A stretch of 64,000 nt of DNA from Euglena gracilis (taxonomy: Eukaryota; Euglenida; Euglenophyceae; Euglenales): NCBI GenBank assembly GCA_039621445.1, contig CP154955.1, forward strand, positions 32,843,417 through 32,907,416, given 5' to 3'. Shown in pieces: positions 54,394 through 64,000 of the stretch. Made by a program: the position numbers and the translations under genes. Each line of letters begins with the position of its first letter. The first letter of the stretch is position 1. The notes beneath the pieces are model-generated. The model was not told the DNA's origin, made no database searches, and worked only from the letters and a program-made list of their open reading frames with translations.

Positions 54394-55557
54394 CCCCTCT
54401 GAAGGAAAACGTCGCCCACATCAAAAGGCCGACATGAACTGAGAACGGTTTGAGGTGGCAATCGCGTCCATTTCATCCAGCTGAGCCTCCAGGCAGGCTT
54501 CTGTTCAAGACCCTGGGGGGGGGGGGGTTCTCGCAGGTAGGGGGGAGGGGTTGCCAAAATGCTCTTCGGGGAAAGCAAACCGTCAAACCCCCAATTTATT
54601 TTTCAGCTATTCCAAAAATTCTGGCGTTTGAGCCAAAAAAAAAATAAAAACTTTTAAGTGCACCTCAAAGAAAGCCATCGAACACCCATTTGCCTGTTAT
54701 TTTTGGCTCAACCTACACCCATCCCGCACCCCATGACATGAAACACCTCGAGGGTGACCCGCCCACCAATCACAAGGTATACCCGAAAGATCCCTTGGGC
54801 TTGGTGGGTGGGCCTCCTTCCCAAGCATCTCCAGGTTCTGATCTTCAAAGCCGACCATCAAATACTGACCTAACCTCTGGGGGGGGGGGCTTTTTTGAAT
54901 GGCAGACTGTCACCACCAATTAGCCAAACCCTTGAACGGATTGCAGGATGAGATCAGCTGTGCTCTGCTGTTCTCTTTTCCCAGCGTCCAAGCATTTTGT
55001 TTACAGTGAAAAGGCTTACTGCGGGTGTGAGAAGGACCCCCCCCCTCGGCAGTTCTGGGCTCCCCCACCCGATGCATCCATCCTGCCCTGTGCAGTGGGC
55101 AGCAGCGGACTCGTGGAGGGCCCCTCCTCGCCAGCGTTGGCCATCTGCCGGGGGAGTGCCGCCGGGGGGTGGCCATCGACTGACGGGGAACCGGCCGCCT
55201 GCGAAGGAACCGGCCGGAGTGGCCCAGAGCAGCCCTGGAGGCAAAGCCGCCGCTCAAAGAACGAGGCTTAGGGTTCGCCCCCCCCACCCCACCCCCGGAC
55301 AATCGCGAGGCACCAACGCCGCATCCCTGACGCCCCAACACTGACTGCGGCGAACCCAATTCCTGGCTGCCGGAACAGGGAGTGCCAGCGCGCCCATGCA
55401 CCCCATGGGGGCCACAGCGGGGGCCGGCCTCACACCTCCTCAGTCGCCGTGGACTGGGTCCCGGCCGACCTCCGTCGCCACGGGCACGCCCCTTCGCAAC
55501 ACCACCATTCCCTCAACCGGAACTGACCACCGTCGACACACGGGGGAACAGGCGTGG

Positions 55558-56331
55558 CTACGACGCCGCACGGTCCTCCTCAAAGTCCTCGGCGTAGGAG
55601 TCGTGGCGGCGGCGGCGGGGCAGCCGGGGTTGTCGCCGGGGGGGCCGCGCTGTGGGGGGGGTGGTGCGGTCCGACAGGCGGGGGCTGCCAGCGGTGGATC
55701 GGGGGGCAAATGCCAGAGGGCCGGCGCGGGAGGGGGAGGCCGGGCTGCGGGGGGTGGCGACGGGTGGGGGGGGAGGAGGCGGCGGAGGAGGCGGGGGGCC
55801 CGCCCACCGCCACTGTTGGGGCTGCGGCTGCGGGACAGCAGGATGCGAGGCGACTGGTACCAAGGTTTCGCTGAGCCACATCCCCGGGGGGTCCAGCTCA
55901 GGCTGGAAAATTTGATCCGGCTGGAAGAAGGCTGCAACCGGCGTTGAATGGGGTCCCAAAAAAAATAGCCCAAAAAGCGTCCAATTATCAGCAAAAAAAA
56001 AATCGCTTTTGACCAAACTTTGAGCGGGGCAGCTCCTTTTCAATCCGTTTGGTCTCACCTCCAAAATTCCGCAAAAAAGCTGTCGCCTTCCAGCCGGCTG
56101 GACAGGAATCAAAGAAAAGGAAAAAGGCTGCTGGCTGGCTGGCCCTCTGGCAGGCTGGGGAATGGGGTCCCTTCTTGCTTCAGCGACGCCCTGACTGGGA
56201 CCCACTGCGGCTGCGGCTGCGGCTGCGGCTGAGGTGGCGGCGGGGGTTGGGGGAGGGGGAGCGAGGGGGAGGGGAGTGCCCTCCGCTGGAGGACAAGGGC
56301 GACCGCGACCGCGACCGCGACCGTGGGGAGG
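55558..56331 (-). CDS. RS-repeat exon and terminal exon
   Basis: 56331-56206 (acceptor ATCCCCAG, donor A/GTGGGT) encodes SPRSRSRSRSPLSSS, then PPPRSPSPNPRRHL and SRSRSRSR. This is an RS-type stretch as in splicing-related proteins. It joins 55853 in phase to a Pro-rich exon that ends RRRRHDSYAEDFEED and RAAS before a TAG. An overlapping frame (SRSRSPNSGGG) is also possible for the last exon. Confidence 0.45.
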   Translation of the reverse strand, partial: PPHGRGRGRGRPCPPAEGTPLPLAPPPPTPAATSAAAAAAAAVGPSQGVAEARRDPIPQPARGPASQQPFSFSLIPVQPAGRRQLFCGILEVRPNGLKRSCPAQSLVKSDFFFADNWTLFGLFFLGPHSTPVAAFFQPDQIFQPELDPPGMWLSETLVPVASHPAVPQPQPQQWRWAGPPPPPPPPPPPPVATPRSPASPSRAGPLAFAPRSTAGSPRLSDRTTPPTARPPRRQPRLPRRRRHDSYAEDFEEDRAAS

Positions 56332-58326
56332 CTGGGGATTCAGCCGAGGCGGTGCGGGGGCTGGGGGCACTGGCAGCAGGGGGGCCACCACAGGCCACCA
56401 CCCACCGAAGGGGAGGGAACCAAGTGGGCAGCACTTGCGCTGTGTGGTGGGGCTTCCTGGGCAGCACGGGTGGGCAGGGGAGGCGCTGACTCCTGGGGCT
56501 CAGGGGGCAGCACGGTGCTGGGGTGGGGGGCACATGGTGGAAGAAAATAATGCAGTAGCGAACTTTCAATGTATGGTATTTTCAAAAATAATCCATGGGG
56601 AGACAAAGACCTTGAGAGGTACAACCAAAAAACACACCGTGTGAAATTGTGAAACCGTGTGCATTGCTTTCCGCAAAGCAAGCTTCCTCTCAGTCACAGG
56701 AAAGTGTAAGTCGGTGTGAAGGACCCCAGGTGCCGAAGCCAGATGGAACTTCGCCAGGGCGGAGTGTGCGAGGTTTCGCAAAGACTCCTGGCTCAGAAGG
56801 GTCTTCCACCCCGGGAAAACCCGCACCCCGCTGCTCGTCACTCCGGACTGACACGGGGAGAGAGCGGGCAGGGGACGGTGGACGGTTGGGCGGCGCTGCC
56901 AGGGGGGGGCCCAGCCGGGGGGAGGGCAGGGGAGTGTCGTCATCAACGTCGCCCAGGTCCAGCAGCTGCTGGGCGATGCCGCTGAGGGCCACTGTGACAG
57001 AGGGCACAGGGTGACAGATAGACATATATACATACATACATCAATACATACATACATACATACATACATACATACATACATACATACATACATACATACA
57101 TACATACATACAGACAGACAGACACACAGACAGACAGACATACGGACAAACAGACAGATATACATACATACATACATACATACATACATACATACATACA
57201 TACACACAGACACACAGACATACATACATACATACATACATACATACATACATACATACATACATACATACATACATACATACATACATACATACATACA
57301 TACATACATACATACATACATACATACATACATACATACATACATACATACACCATACGACCCCCCCCCCTCACAACTATATGCACCCCCCTGGGGGGGG
57401 CCACATAGTTGGGAGCTGCCACATACATATACACACACAGACATACATACATGCATACATGCACACATATAGTTCCTATATATACACCCCCCTTCTCACC
57501 CCCCCAACCTTCGCTTCTTTCCCTGCCAGTACTGATCACCCCTCCCAGCCCAGTCTCACCCTTCCAGCCCCCTTTGCTCATTGTGTTCACATGTTTCATC
57601 CATTCACGTTCACATTCACATTGTCAGAGAGGTTTCCCAAGGGACGATGGCAAGCATACTGAGGTCTGCCAAGTCACTGTACACAGCGATGTCGGGGGCC
57701 GCCGGTGGTGGAGGGGCAGTGGCGGGATCCGCTGCCTCGTCCGCAGCAGGGTTGAGGTCCGCAGGGTCTGTGGGGTAGGTGTTAGCTGGAGAGGAGGATG
57801 GAGATAGAAATGTGTGCATGTGGTTTGCCATGCTTCTGTTGATGGAACTACCTCCACTTTAGGGATTTGGTGGAACGCAAATGCAAGGAATTCCAAATTA
57901 AACTTCTTTCTCCCAGGCAAAACTTCAAAACGTTGTTCTGGTACGGCGGAAAAGATGGCACACCCTAAAGTCAGCTGGCTTTTGGGAAATCGCTGATCCA
58001 GTCGTCACAGTTGCACACAAGCACCAAACACAGCTCAACCGTCCCTCTCCCGTGCCGTGTCACGCCGCAGCCTTCGGGGAGGTCAGCCCGGGCACACCTG
58101 CCTCGGCCGCCGGCAGGCTGGGACTCTCCTCTGCTGCCGTCTCCGCTGCGCCATCGCTTTCCTTCGTTGCGGCGGCAGCCACCACCTCCTCCGCCCCGGC
58201 CGGCAGGTCCCCCTCCCCGGCCGCGGCGCCGCAAGCGGCGGGCGAGGCCGCGGCATCCCCCTCTGGGGGGGCGGTGGCCGGGGCTGCCTCTCTGGGCCCG
58301 GCGGCCGGCAGGCTGTTGGCGGCGGC

Positions 58327-58364
<38 letters not shown>

Positions 58365-61300
58365 AGGACTCCGGGAGCGGCTCGGCCCCCGCTGCCGCTT
58401 CGGCTGCCAGCGGCGGAGCCCCGCCCTCCTCCGGGGCGGTGGCCCCCTCCCTCGCCGTGGCAGCCACCCTGTGCGGGGCAGGGGTGTGCAGGAAAGGTGG
58501 GTTGGTGGCCTTTAACCAGGGGGGGGGAAATGCAACTGGGCCCTTCAAATTATGCAAGTCAAAAAAATGCAAAAAAATGCAAAAAAAATGCAAAAAAATG
58601 CAAAAAAATGCAACTTACATGAAAAACGTGAGAAAAAGCTGGAATATAACAGAGCTTTGCTGCGTAAGATCAAAAAAATTTCCAGGGCAAAATATTTTAT
58701 GCAAAAAAAATGCAAAAAAATGCAAAAAAATCCATACATATGGCAACCAACAACAAAAAATTTTTCCACGGCAAAATATTTTATGTAGAAAATGCAAAAA
58801 TATGCAAAAAATTCAAACATATGGCAACCAATTACAAAAAAATTTTCCGGGGAAAATATTTTATGCAAAAAAATGCAAAAAAATGCAAAAAAAAATGCAA
58901 ATTTCGGGAAAAGCCGATTATGCAAAAAAATGCAAATTATGCAAGTTGCATTTCCCCCCCCCTGCTTTAACTGCTGTGATAACCTTGGCTTCAAATTAGT
59001 GGAACGAGGGGGTTCACTTCCGCAAGCCGATGGGGCCTCGATGGTGTTATGTTTTGCCGTTCTCCGTTATATTTCGGAATAGGGTCAGGGGTAGGATTGT
59101 CGACAAGAAAGGGATGAGGGTTAGGGTTAGGCCAAAAGTTAGATGGTTGAGCCTAAAGTTTGGGCCAAAATTAGCTTTATTTTAGGCCTAAGTTATGCCT
59201 GACGACCTGACCCTGACCTTAGTCATAACCCTAACTCTGACCCAATCCCTTTCCATTAGCCCAAACCCTAACCTTATGTTTGGGGTTGGAGTGCTGCATT
59301 TCACTTTTGTACAGGACACCTCCCACAGGCATAATGCAAACACAGGCAAATTCGGACCCACTTCTTACCACTTGCTGGGGGTTCAAAATCCCCCTTCATT
59401 TAACTATTGGGCTCCCCTTGGGGAGGGAGCAATGGTTAAAGGCTGCCAGCAGGTCAACTCCAAACAATCTCATTCATAAATGAAATAGACATAGAAAGAG
59501 GAGAGGGGCATGGAGTCTGCGTTCGACGAGTGGATGGGAAAAAATCTTTCGGTCATTGCTTGTGCTCTGTACGACTTCAAATTTCTCATCTGTTTCCCCA
59601 CAGAACTATGAGCAGAAATCACAACGGCATCGGACCCAACCTCCCTTCCAAAAAGGAAGGACGTTTCCATTTGATTTTGGAGGAGACCATTGCATACCTT
59701 TCGGGCTCACCCCCCGCCTCCGTCGCTGAAGCTGCTGCCGAAGCCGTCCCCAGCGGCGGCGCTTCCGCAGGGCTCGCCTCCTCCGTCACGGCGCTGGCCC
59801 CCGCCTCGCCCTCTGCGACGTCCACACCAGGAGGCCACGCCCCCCCCCCCCCCCAAGCAGCACACTCTCTGGGGGACTAGGCAGAGGGGGCCCTCCCCCC
59901 ACCCACGGCTGGCAGGACACAGTGCCCGGGACGTGGTCCCCTGGGGGCAAGTGGCCGGGGTGGGGGTGATGTCCACCGGAACGTCCCCAGCGGGTGGCAG
60001 GGGAACTGCGCCACCGGCGGCCGTGGGGGACGGGGCGGGGAACTCCCCCGGGGCCCGGGGGGCGGGCGAGGGGGGGCCGGCGCTGGGGCGGTGCGCGGCG
60101 GGGTCGCCGCATGGCAGCGCGGCTTCCGTTGGCTCCGGAAAGGTCCCTATCACCGTGGGGCATGGGGAACCTGCCAGCCTGCAACGGCTGTCAGGCTGCC
60201 GGGCAATACCTTGGTCGTCATAAGTGCTGGCGGTGGGACACCCCCTCGCCCGACATGGCCGCCTTGTCACGGACAACTGTCCGCTCGGAAGTGGGCAAAT
60301 ACAGCTGGCAGAGCAGTCTAAAGAGACGAAAGTTGACAGCGTCCTGAAATTGAAAGCTGCTCACCTGGCACCCGGATCAAAATTAGCAGCGGCGCCATGG
60401 GTCACTTCAATTGCCACCTCCTTCTGCATCGCCGCCGCCACTTCAGTCACCAGCAGCATGCTCAACCCCCTCGCGCGCGGGCGTCACTTCTTGTGCCCTC
60501 CAAGGATCCAGTTCTTTCAGTCAATTGTTTGATTGCCGACCCCCCCCCTGAGTCAACCATTAACCATTATTAAGTTGTGTGTTTTTTGGGGGGAAATCCT
60601 GCCTTGTTTGTTTTTGGCCCACACCACCTGTCCCCAGCCTGGTCTACTTAGCGCCAAAGCTGCTGGAAAGAAATCTGAAAGAAATTTGGGCATGTTTCCT
60701 CACATTTTGGGCCTCCACTTGTCCGAAACATGCCGTCGCTCTGGGAGAGTCAATGATTTGCTCGTTTTTTAAGGCAAATATGAACGCATGGCTATTGAAG
60801 GAAGAGAGCAGATAATCCCCCCCCAGGGGGGGAGGTTGATAAAAAAAAAAGTTTCTTCCTGAAGGACAATGGGATTTGGCATGGTCCATGCAGGCCGCGC
60901 AGGAGTGTCTACTACTTGCCTGAGATGGCAATTCTCCATTTTCAGGATGGCTGCAACTTGCTTTTACATGTACACCACTTCCCATGCAATTGCATGTGCC
61001 CTCCCCAAGGAACTAAATGAGCGGGGAGCAGGGGATCGGACCCCCCCCTGTACAACAAAATCTGTAACCAAGTGCAGGAAAAAAAGTTGGGTTTTCCAAA
61101 AAAGCCCCCCCCCCCCAATCGCGTACTTGTTGCACACTTTCTTGAGAAATCGGTCAAAAATATAAATTACTATACCTTCCGAGGTGCGAAGCGTCGGAGA
61201 AAAAAGATTTGGTCCGGGGGGGGGGGGTCCCGGACCTCCTCAGGTCTGAAGGAGGTTGACCCCCTCCAGGGGTCAATCCCCCCTGAACAAAACTAATGCT

Positions 61301-64000
61301 GACTTGATACACTGGCCCCCCCCTCTCCGAGGTTGAATGCTACATCTATTTTTGGTGATTCCAGGGTCGTAAAATGCATCCACATATTAGCAAAAAGACA
61401 CACCTCACACCCCACAGTGCATAGCAGCTGCTGGCTTCACCAGATCCCTGCAGTCGGATTAAAACACAGCCATTCCTCAAAAAGGGGGGAGCCTGATCGT
61501 TGGTTCTGCTGCCGGCGGATCGGTCTGCACAGGTACGTACAACCCCTCGGCGCCATCCTCAGCGGAGGTGAGCATCACCCCAGCCACAGCTTGGGTCGAC
61601 TGCGAACGAGACCAACAAAGGGGTGGCCCAATCCATCCATTTCTACAATGGACATCTGCTGCTTGCTCTGACCTTAGGTGCTCGTGTGGGAGGCGGATGG
61701 CCGCGCTTGCCCAATATCGGACCAGCTCAAAGCTTGTTTTGTTAGGGATTGAACCAGCCAAACCAGCCAGCTCAAATCTATTGCCCACAGCCCCCCCCCC
61801 CAGCCAGCTGCTGCCAGGACGACAGAGGGGAGCAAGACACAGCAATATGACACAAAATAATGCAGAACAGGCACAAAAGGATTCACAGGCAAATTGCATG
61901 CGAATCCCATTCACCCAACCATCCCCGTCCCCACCCCACGGGTGTGGGGTTACGCAGAGGTTAAATGAATGCACTGTTGTGAGAAAATCCATTGGGTTTT
62001 GACAAATGGCGAACTTTGCGGCACATGCTGTTGCTAAATTTTCAGGAAAGGGGAAATGCGTGGGATTATATGAAAAAAAAATACATTTTTCCATACAATC
62101 ACACCCCTTCCGCCTAAAAACTAGGAATTGACCAAATGCAAAAGTGGGGTATAATATTTAGATGTTTAGTTGGAAAAAAGTTTGTCCTTCGTTGCCACAA
62201 CCACTTTCCATAAAACTGACTCATATTTCTGTCGTTATGTTCCAGTGTTCCCATCCCGGGGAGGGGGGCTCTCCAAACCAGGCCGTGTGCTCCGTGCCGC
62301 CCGGCTTCCCATTGGGGTCCGCTGGGAGGCCGACCGCCTCGAACACCGCCTCCAACACCGCCTCCAATACCGCCGCGGCCGCTGCCGCCGGATCGCTCTG
62401 CTCCGCGCCGCTGACTGCGGGTCCCTCGGGGGCTGCTGGCCCTCCGCCGGACTCGGGCTGCGGTTCCTCGGTGCCCGCTGGGGTGTGCTGTGGGCCCGGC
62501 TGCTGCCCCGGGGGAAGGGGAACCACCGGGGGGTCGTTCGCCATGCGGTGGTCAGCCAGCCCACCAAAACACTGTGGGCAGACGGCACAAACCGATGGCA
62601 AACGGCGCAAACCGATTCCGGTACACAGACACGGTGATGTCATTGCTACCAACGAGGTAGGATTGCCAATGAGGACAATGCTACTGGTAGGATTGCCAGT
62701 CCAGAAGACAGAAAGTTCCACGCAACACTGCCTCCAGCGCTGCCCAGGGCCTGTGCCGCCAGAGGAACGGCAAAAGCGGCGGTGGGGGGCTCGGCCTTGG
62801 CCTCGGCCACCCCCGCCTCCTCCTCTCCGGCCGGGATGGGTGGGTCCGGGCTGGGGGGCTGCATGGCCTTGGCCTCGAACTGGGCTGGCGGCAGCGGCCG
62901 ACGTGAGGGGGAGGGGAGTGACAGCGGGAAGACGAGGCCGGGGTCCCCAGCCAACCCGCGACACAGAAGAGCTGGCACGGACAATGTGCATAAGCACCTT
63001 CGGTCACCCGCTTTGGGTTCCTGCATCGCCCTGCATTGCTTGAATGCGCAGACCTCAAAGCGTAGACTGCTGGCAGCAGAGGCAGCTCCAGTTCCGTTTG
63101 TGCAGAGCCCCTCATCGCGCATCGTGGACATGGGATCCCCAGGACGCCAGGACGGGTGTCCGCTGCCACTGAAAGTGCTGGACAACATCCGAACTCTGCC
63201 CAATTTTCAGCAGAAGGTCCCTTAGACCCCCCTTCCACCACTGCGGCGGCCGCTGCCCACGAGGGCCTCATAGCTCTCCCGGGCTTCCTCCACCGACACC
63301 ACGGCCACCACAGGACCGGGGTCCTCCGCAGCCAGCGCACAGTACGTCGGCGCGGGGAAGGGTGCGGGCGGCGATGAAGGCGGGCTGCGCCCCGCCGGGG
63401 CCGCGGACGCCGGGGCGGGGCTGGCGGGGGGCCCCGCCCGAGCGCTGTTGGGCTGTGGACGGCGGACCGCCTCGGGGCGACATATGGGTCGGTGGCCGTT
63501 GAAACGCTGCGCACGTCGATGTCGGCGCACGCAAGTGTGGGTGTGCAGGACTGAATCACAACGGCGAAACGGTTAACCCCCTGATGGTGCTGATGGCAAT
63601 GCAAAGCTCCATGACGAGGAAATCAGAAAAAAAATGTGACCAGGGGCATTGCTTTCTGGGGACACTGGGAACGTCTCTCAACGCCCACAGAAATGGGGGG
63701 CGGGTGTTGGAGCCGTTATGGCTTTCCAAATTTCCAGGTCGACCCAAACTGGCCTCAAACAAATTCAGAAACCAAAGCGGGGGATTCCCTGTCATTTGAG
63801 GTCCCCCTTCCACACCGAACTTCCTAGAGAGGCGGGCCTCCGCACGCGCCTTCGTCTGCGGGGAGGACGGGTACATCCGGCGCGCCGCCCAGACGTCCGT
63901 CCACTGCCGGAGGTGGTTGTTGCGCAGGATCAGCGGAGCGCTCGGCGGCCGCTTCGGAGGCTGCGGCCAGCGCGCCGCTTGCCGAGAAGGACAGGGGGGA
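55558..64000 (-). CDS. Exon series of Pro/Ala- and RS-rich protein(s), open at right edge
   Basis: Minus-strand candidate exons, 5' to 3': >64000-63835, about 63510-63237, 62879-62729, about 62582-62282, about 61590-61536, about 60457-60365, about 60160-59950, about 59830-59711, 58468 to about 58066, 57767-57660, 56991 to about 56850, 56331-56206, 55853-55558 (TAG). The first reads LILRNNHLRQWTDVWAARRM. Joins 57660/56991 and 56206/55853 keep phase; the others were not all reconciled, so more than one gene may be present. Most of the sequence is low-complexity Ala, Pro, Glu and Ser. No catalytic domain was recognised. Confidence 0.45.
56850..57767 (-). CDS. Two phase-linked acidic exons
   Basis: Exon 57767-57660 (acceptor CCCACAG, donor A/GTATGC) reads DPADLNPAADEAADPATAPP and IAVYSDLADL. 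It joins 56991 (acceptor GTCACAG) to give DLADLMALSGIAQQLLDLGD and then VDDDTPLPSPRLGPPLAAPP. The intron between them holds the CATA microsatellite. Confidence 0.55.
57018..57352. repeat. (CATA)n/(CAGA)n microsatellite
   Basis: About 330 bp of CATA units with short CAGA and CACA patches, inside the intron that ends at 56992. The open frames of Tyr, Val, Cys and Met seen here are repeat artefacts. Confidence 0.93.
58066..58468 (-). CDS. Ala/Glu-rich exon
   Basis: After the acceptor CCGCACAG the frame reads VAATAREGATAPEEGG and continues through a poly-Ala run (GCC/GCN repeats, 58320-58370) to EAGVPGLTSPKAAA and a TGA. A possible donor GTGACA just before the TGA would make it internal. MITE copy 4 lies right upstream. 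Confidence 0.45.
58517..58964. mobile_element. MITE copy 4 (448 bp), 7-bp direct repeats
   Basis: It starts CAGGGGGGGGGAAATGCAAC and ends with the exact inverse, at least 20 bp of perfect inverted repeat. CTTTAAC flanks both ends (58510-58516 and 58965-58971). The interior is ATGCAAAAAA words and three copies of a CATATGGCAACCA-type or AAAATATTTTATG-type unit. It is non-coding and lies in an intron of the minus-strand exon series. Confidence 0.85.
59113..59275. repeat. Short TTAGGG-like and CCCTAA-like words
   Basis: GGGTTAGGGTTAGG near 59118 and, inverted, AACCCTAAC near 59227 and CCCTAACC near 59265. Too short and degenerate for a telomere. Confidence 0.7.
60365..60457 (-). CDS. Candidate exon
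   Basis: It reads MLLVTEVAAAMQKEVAIEV and then THGAAANFDPGA, with a good donor CAG/GTGAGC. A helical, non-repetitive segment in an otherwise low-complexity series. Confidence 0.45.
60818..62160. other. Mostly non-coding interval
   Basis: One short candidate exon lies at about 61590-61536 on minus (AVAGVMLTSAEDGAEGLY, donor GTACCT). The remainder shows G/C runs and no convincing coding sequence. Confidence 0.4.
62282..62879 (-). CDS. Two acidic Ala/Pro-rich candidate exons
   Basis: 62879-62729 (acceptor GCCCAG, donor A/GTGTTG) reads FEAKAMQPPSPDPPIPAGEE and then EAGVAEAKAEPPTAAFAV. The second (about 62582-62282) begins after TGCCCACAG and reads CFGGLADHRMANDPPVVPLP, with a repeat VLEAVLEAVFEAVG. 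Confidence 0.45.
63237..63510 (-). CDS. Candidate exon
   Basis: Acceptor GCGCAG, then RFNGHRPICRPEAVRRPQ, a Pro/Ala-rich middle and ALAAEDPGPVVAVVSVEEAR with SYEALVGSGRR. The donor is A/GTGGTG. Confidence 0.5.
63835..64000 (-). CDS. Exon cut by the window edge
   Basis: The frame contains PSAPLILRNNHLRQWTDVWA and then ARRMYPSSPQTKARAEARLS, natural protein sequence with Trp, Asn and Tyr. It is open to the window edge. A donor lies near 63815-63835. Confidence 0.55.

Noticed and set aside
57011-57472. Long open frames of repeated Tyr/Val/Cys/Met or Ile/His/Thr on both strands
   Set aside because: They are translations of the CATA microsatellite, which lacks stops in several frames.
59113-59275. 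Telomere or interstitial telomere
   Set aside because: Only a few degenerate TTAGGG-like units in both orientations.
61660-61770. tRNA-like word GGTTCAATCCC on minus
   Set aside because: A B-box-like word alone, with no A box or stems at the right distance.

Overview
The window reads as nuclear DNA of a large-genome protist, most likely a plastid-bearing euglenid. Three observations point there. (1) Short GC-rich exons lie far apart in repeat-rich DNA, and most junctions are ordinary GT-AG introns. (2) At four or five junctions no GT-AG solution keeps the frame. A boundary with CAG at intron positions +4 to +6 and CTG at -8 to -6 does, and this is the signature of the nonconventional introns of euglenids. 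(3) One gene begins with two hydrophobic segments about 63 residues apart, the layout of a euglenid or dinoflagellate class I plastid presequence. The species cannot be named from the sequence. All exon models were made by eye from splice sites, phase and protein sense, with no transcript data. Layout: 1-2.85 kb holds no gene that I can support. At 2.85-6.7 kb there are plus-strand exons of an unknown gene. At 7.0-8.1 kb lies an array of degenerate TGGCCAAAA words. At 9.47-19.01 kb two decayed DIRS-type (tyrosine-recombinase) retrotransposons sit head to tail with about 3 bp between them. Both keep the inverted termini and the internal complementary region of the class. At 19.59-19.88 kb is a short inverted-repeat element (MITE). 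From 30.33 down to 21.52 kb on the minus strand runs a 12-exon gene: a bipartite presequence followed by nucleoside-diphosphate-kinase-like halves in the order C-half then N-half. From 42.0 down to 35.0 kb (minus) is a Pro/Arg-rich protein that ends in a zinc ribbon. From 48.77 down to 46.77 kb (minus) is an RNF115/126-like RING-H2 ubiquitin ligase. From 52.93 down to 52.44 kb (minus) are the last exons of an acidic protein. From the right edge down to 55.56 kb (minus) are exons of one or more Pro/Ala-rich, partly RS-rich proteins. The space between is filled by microsatellites, G/C homopolymers, small hairpins and dispersed repeats. The most interesting signal joins the repeats to the introns. 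Four MITE copies (19.6, 40.8, 51.4 and 58.5 kb) begin CAGG and end CCTG, and lie between direct repeats of 8 bp (7 bp in one). The CAG/CTG intron rule places cut points 3 nt before CAG and 5 nt after CTG. Since 3 + 5 = 8, splicing such an insertion by this rule would restore the target site exactly. The family therefore has the geometry expected of a mobile source of nonconventional introns.
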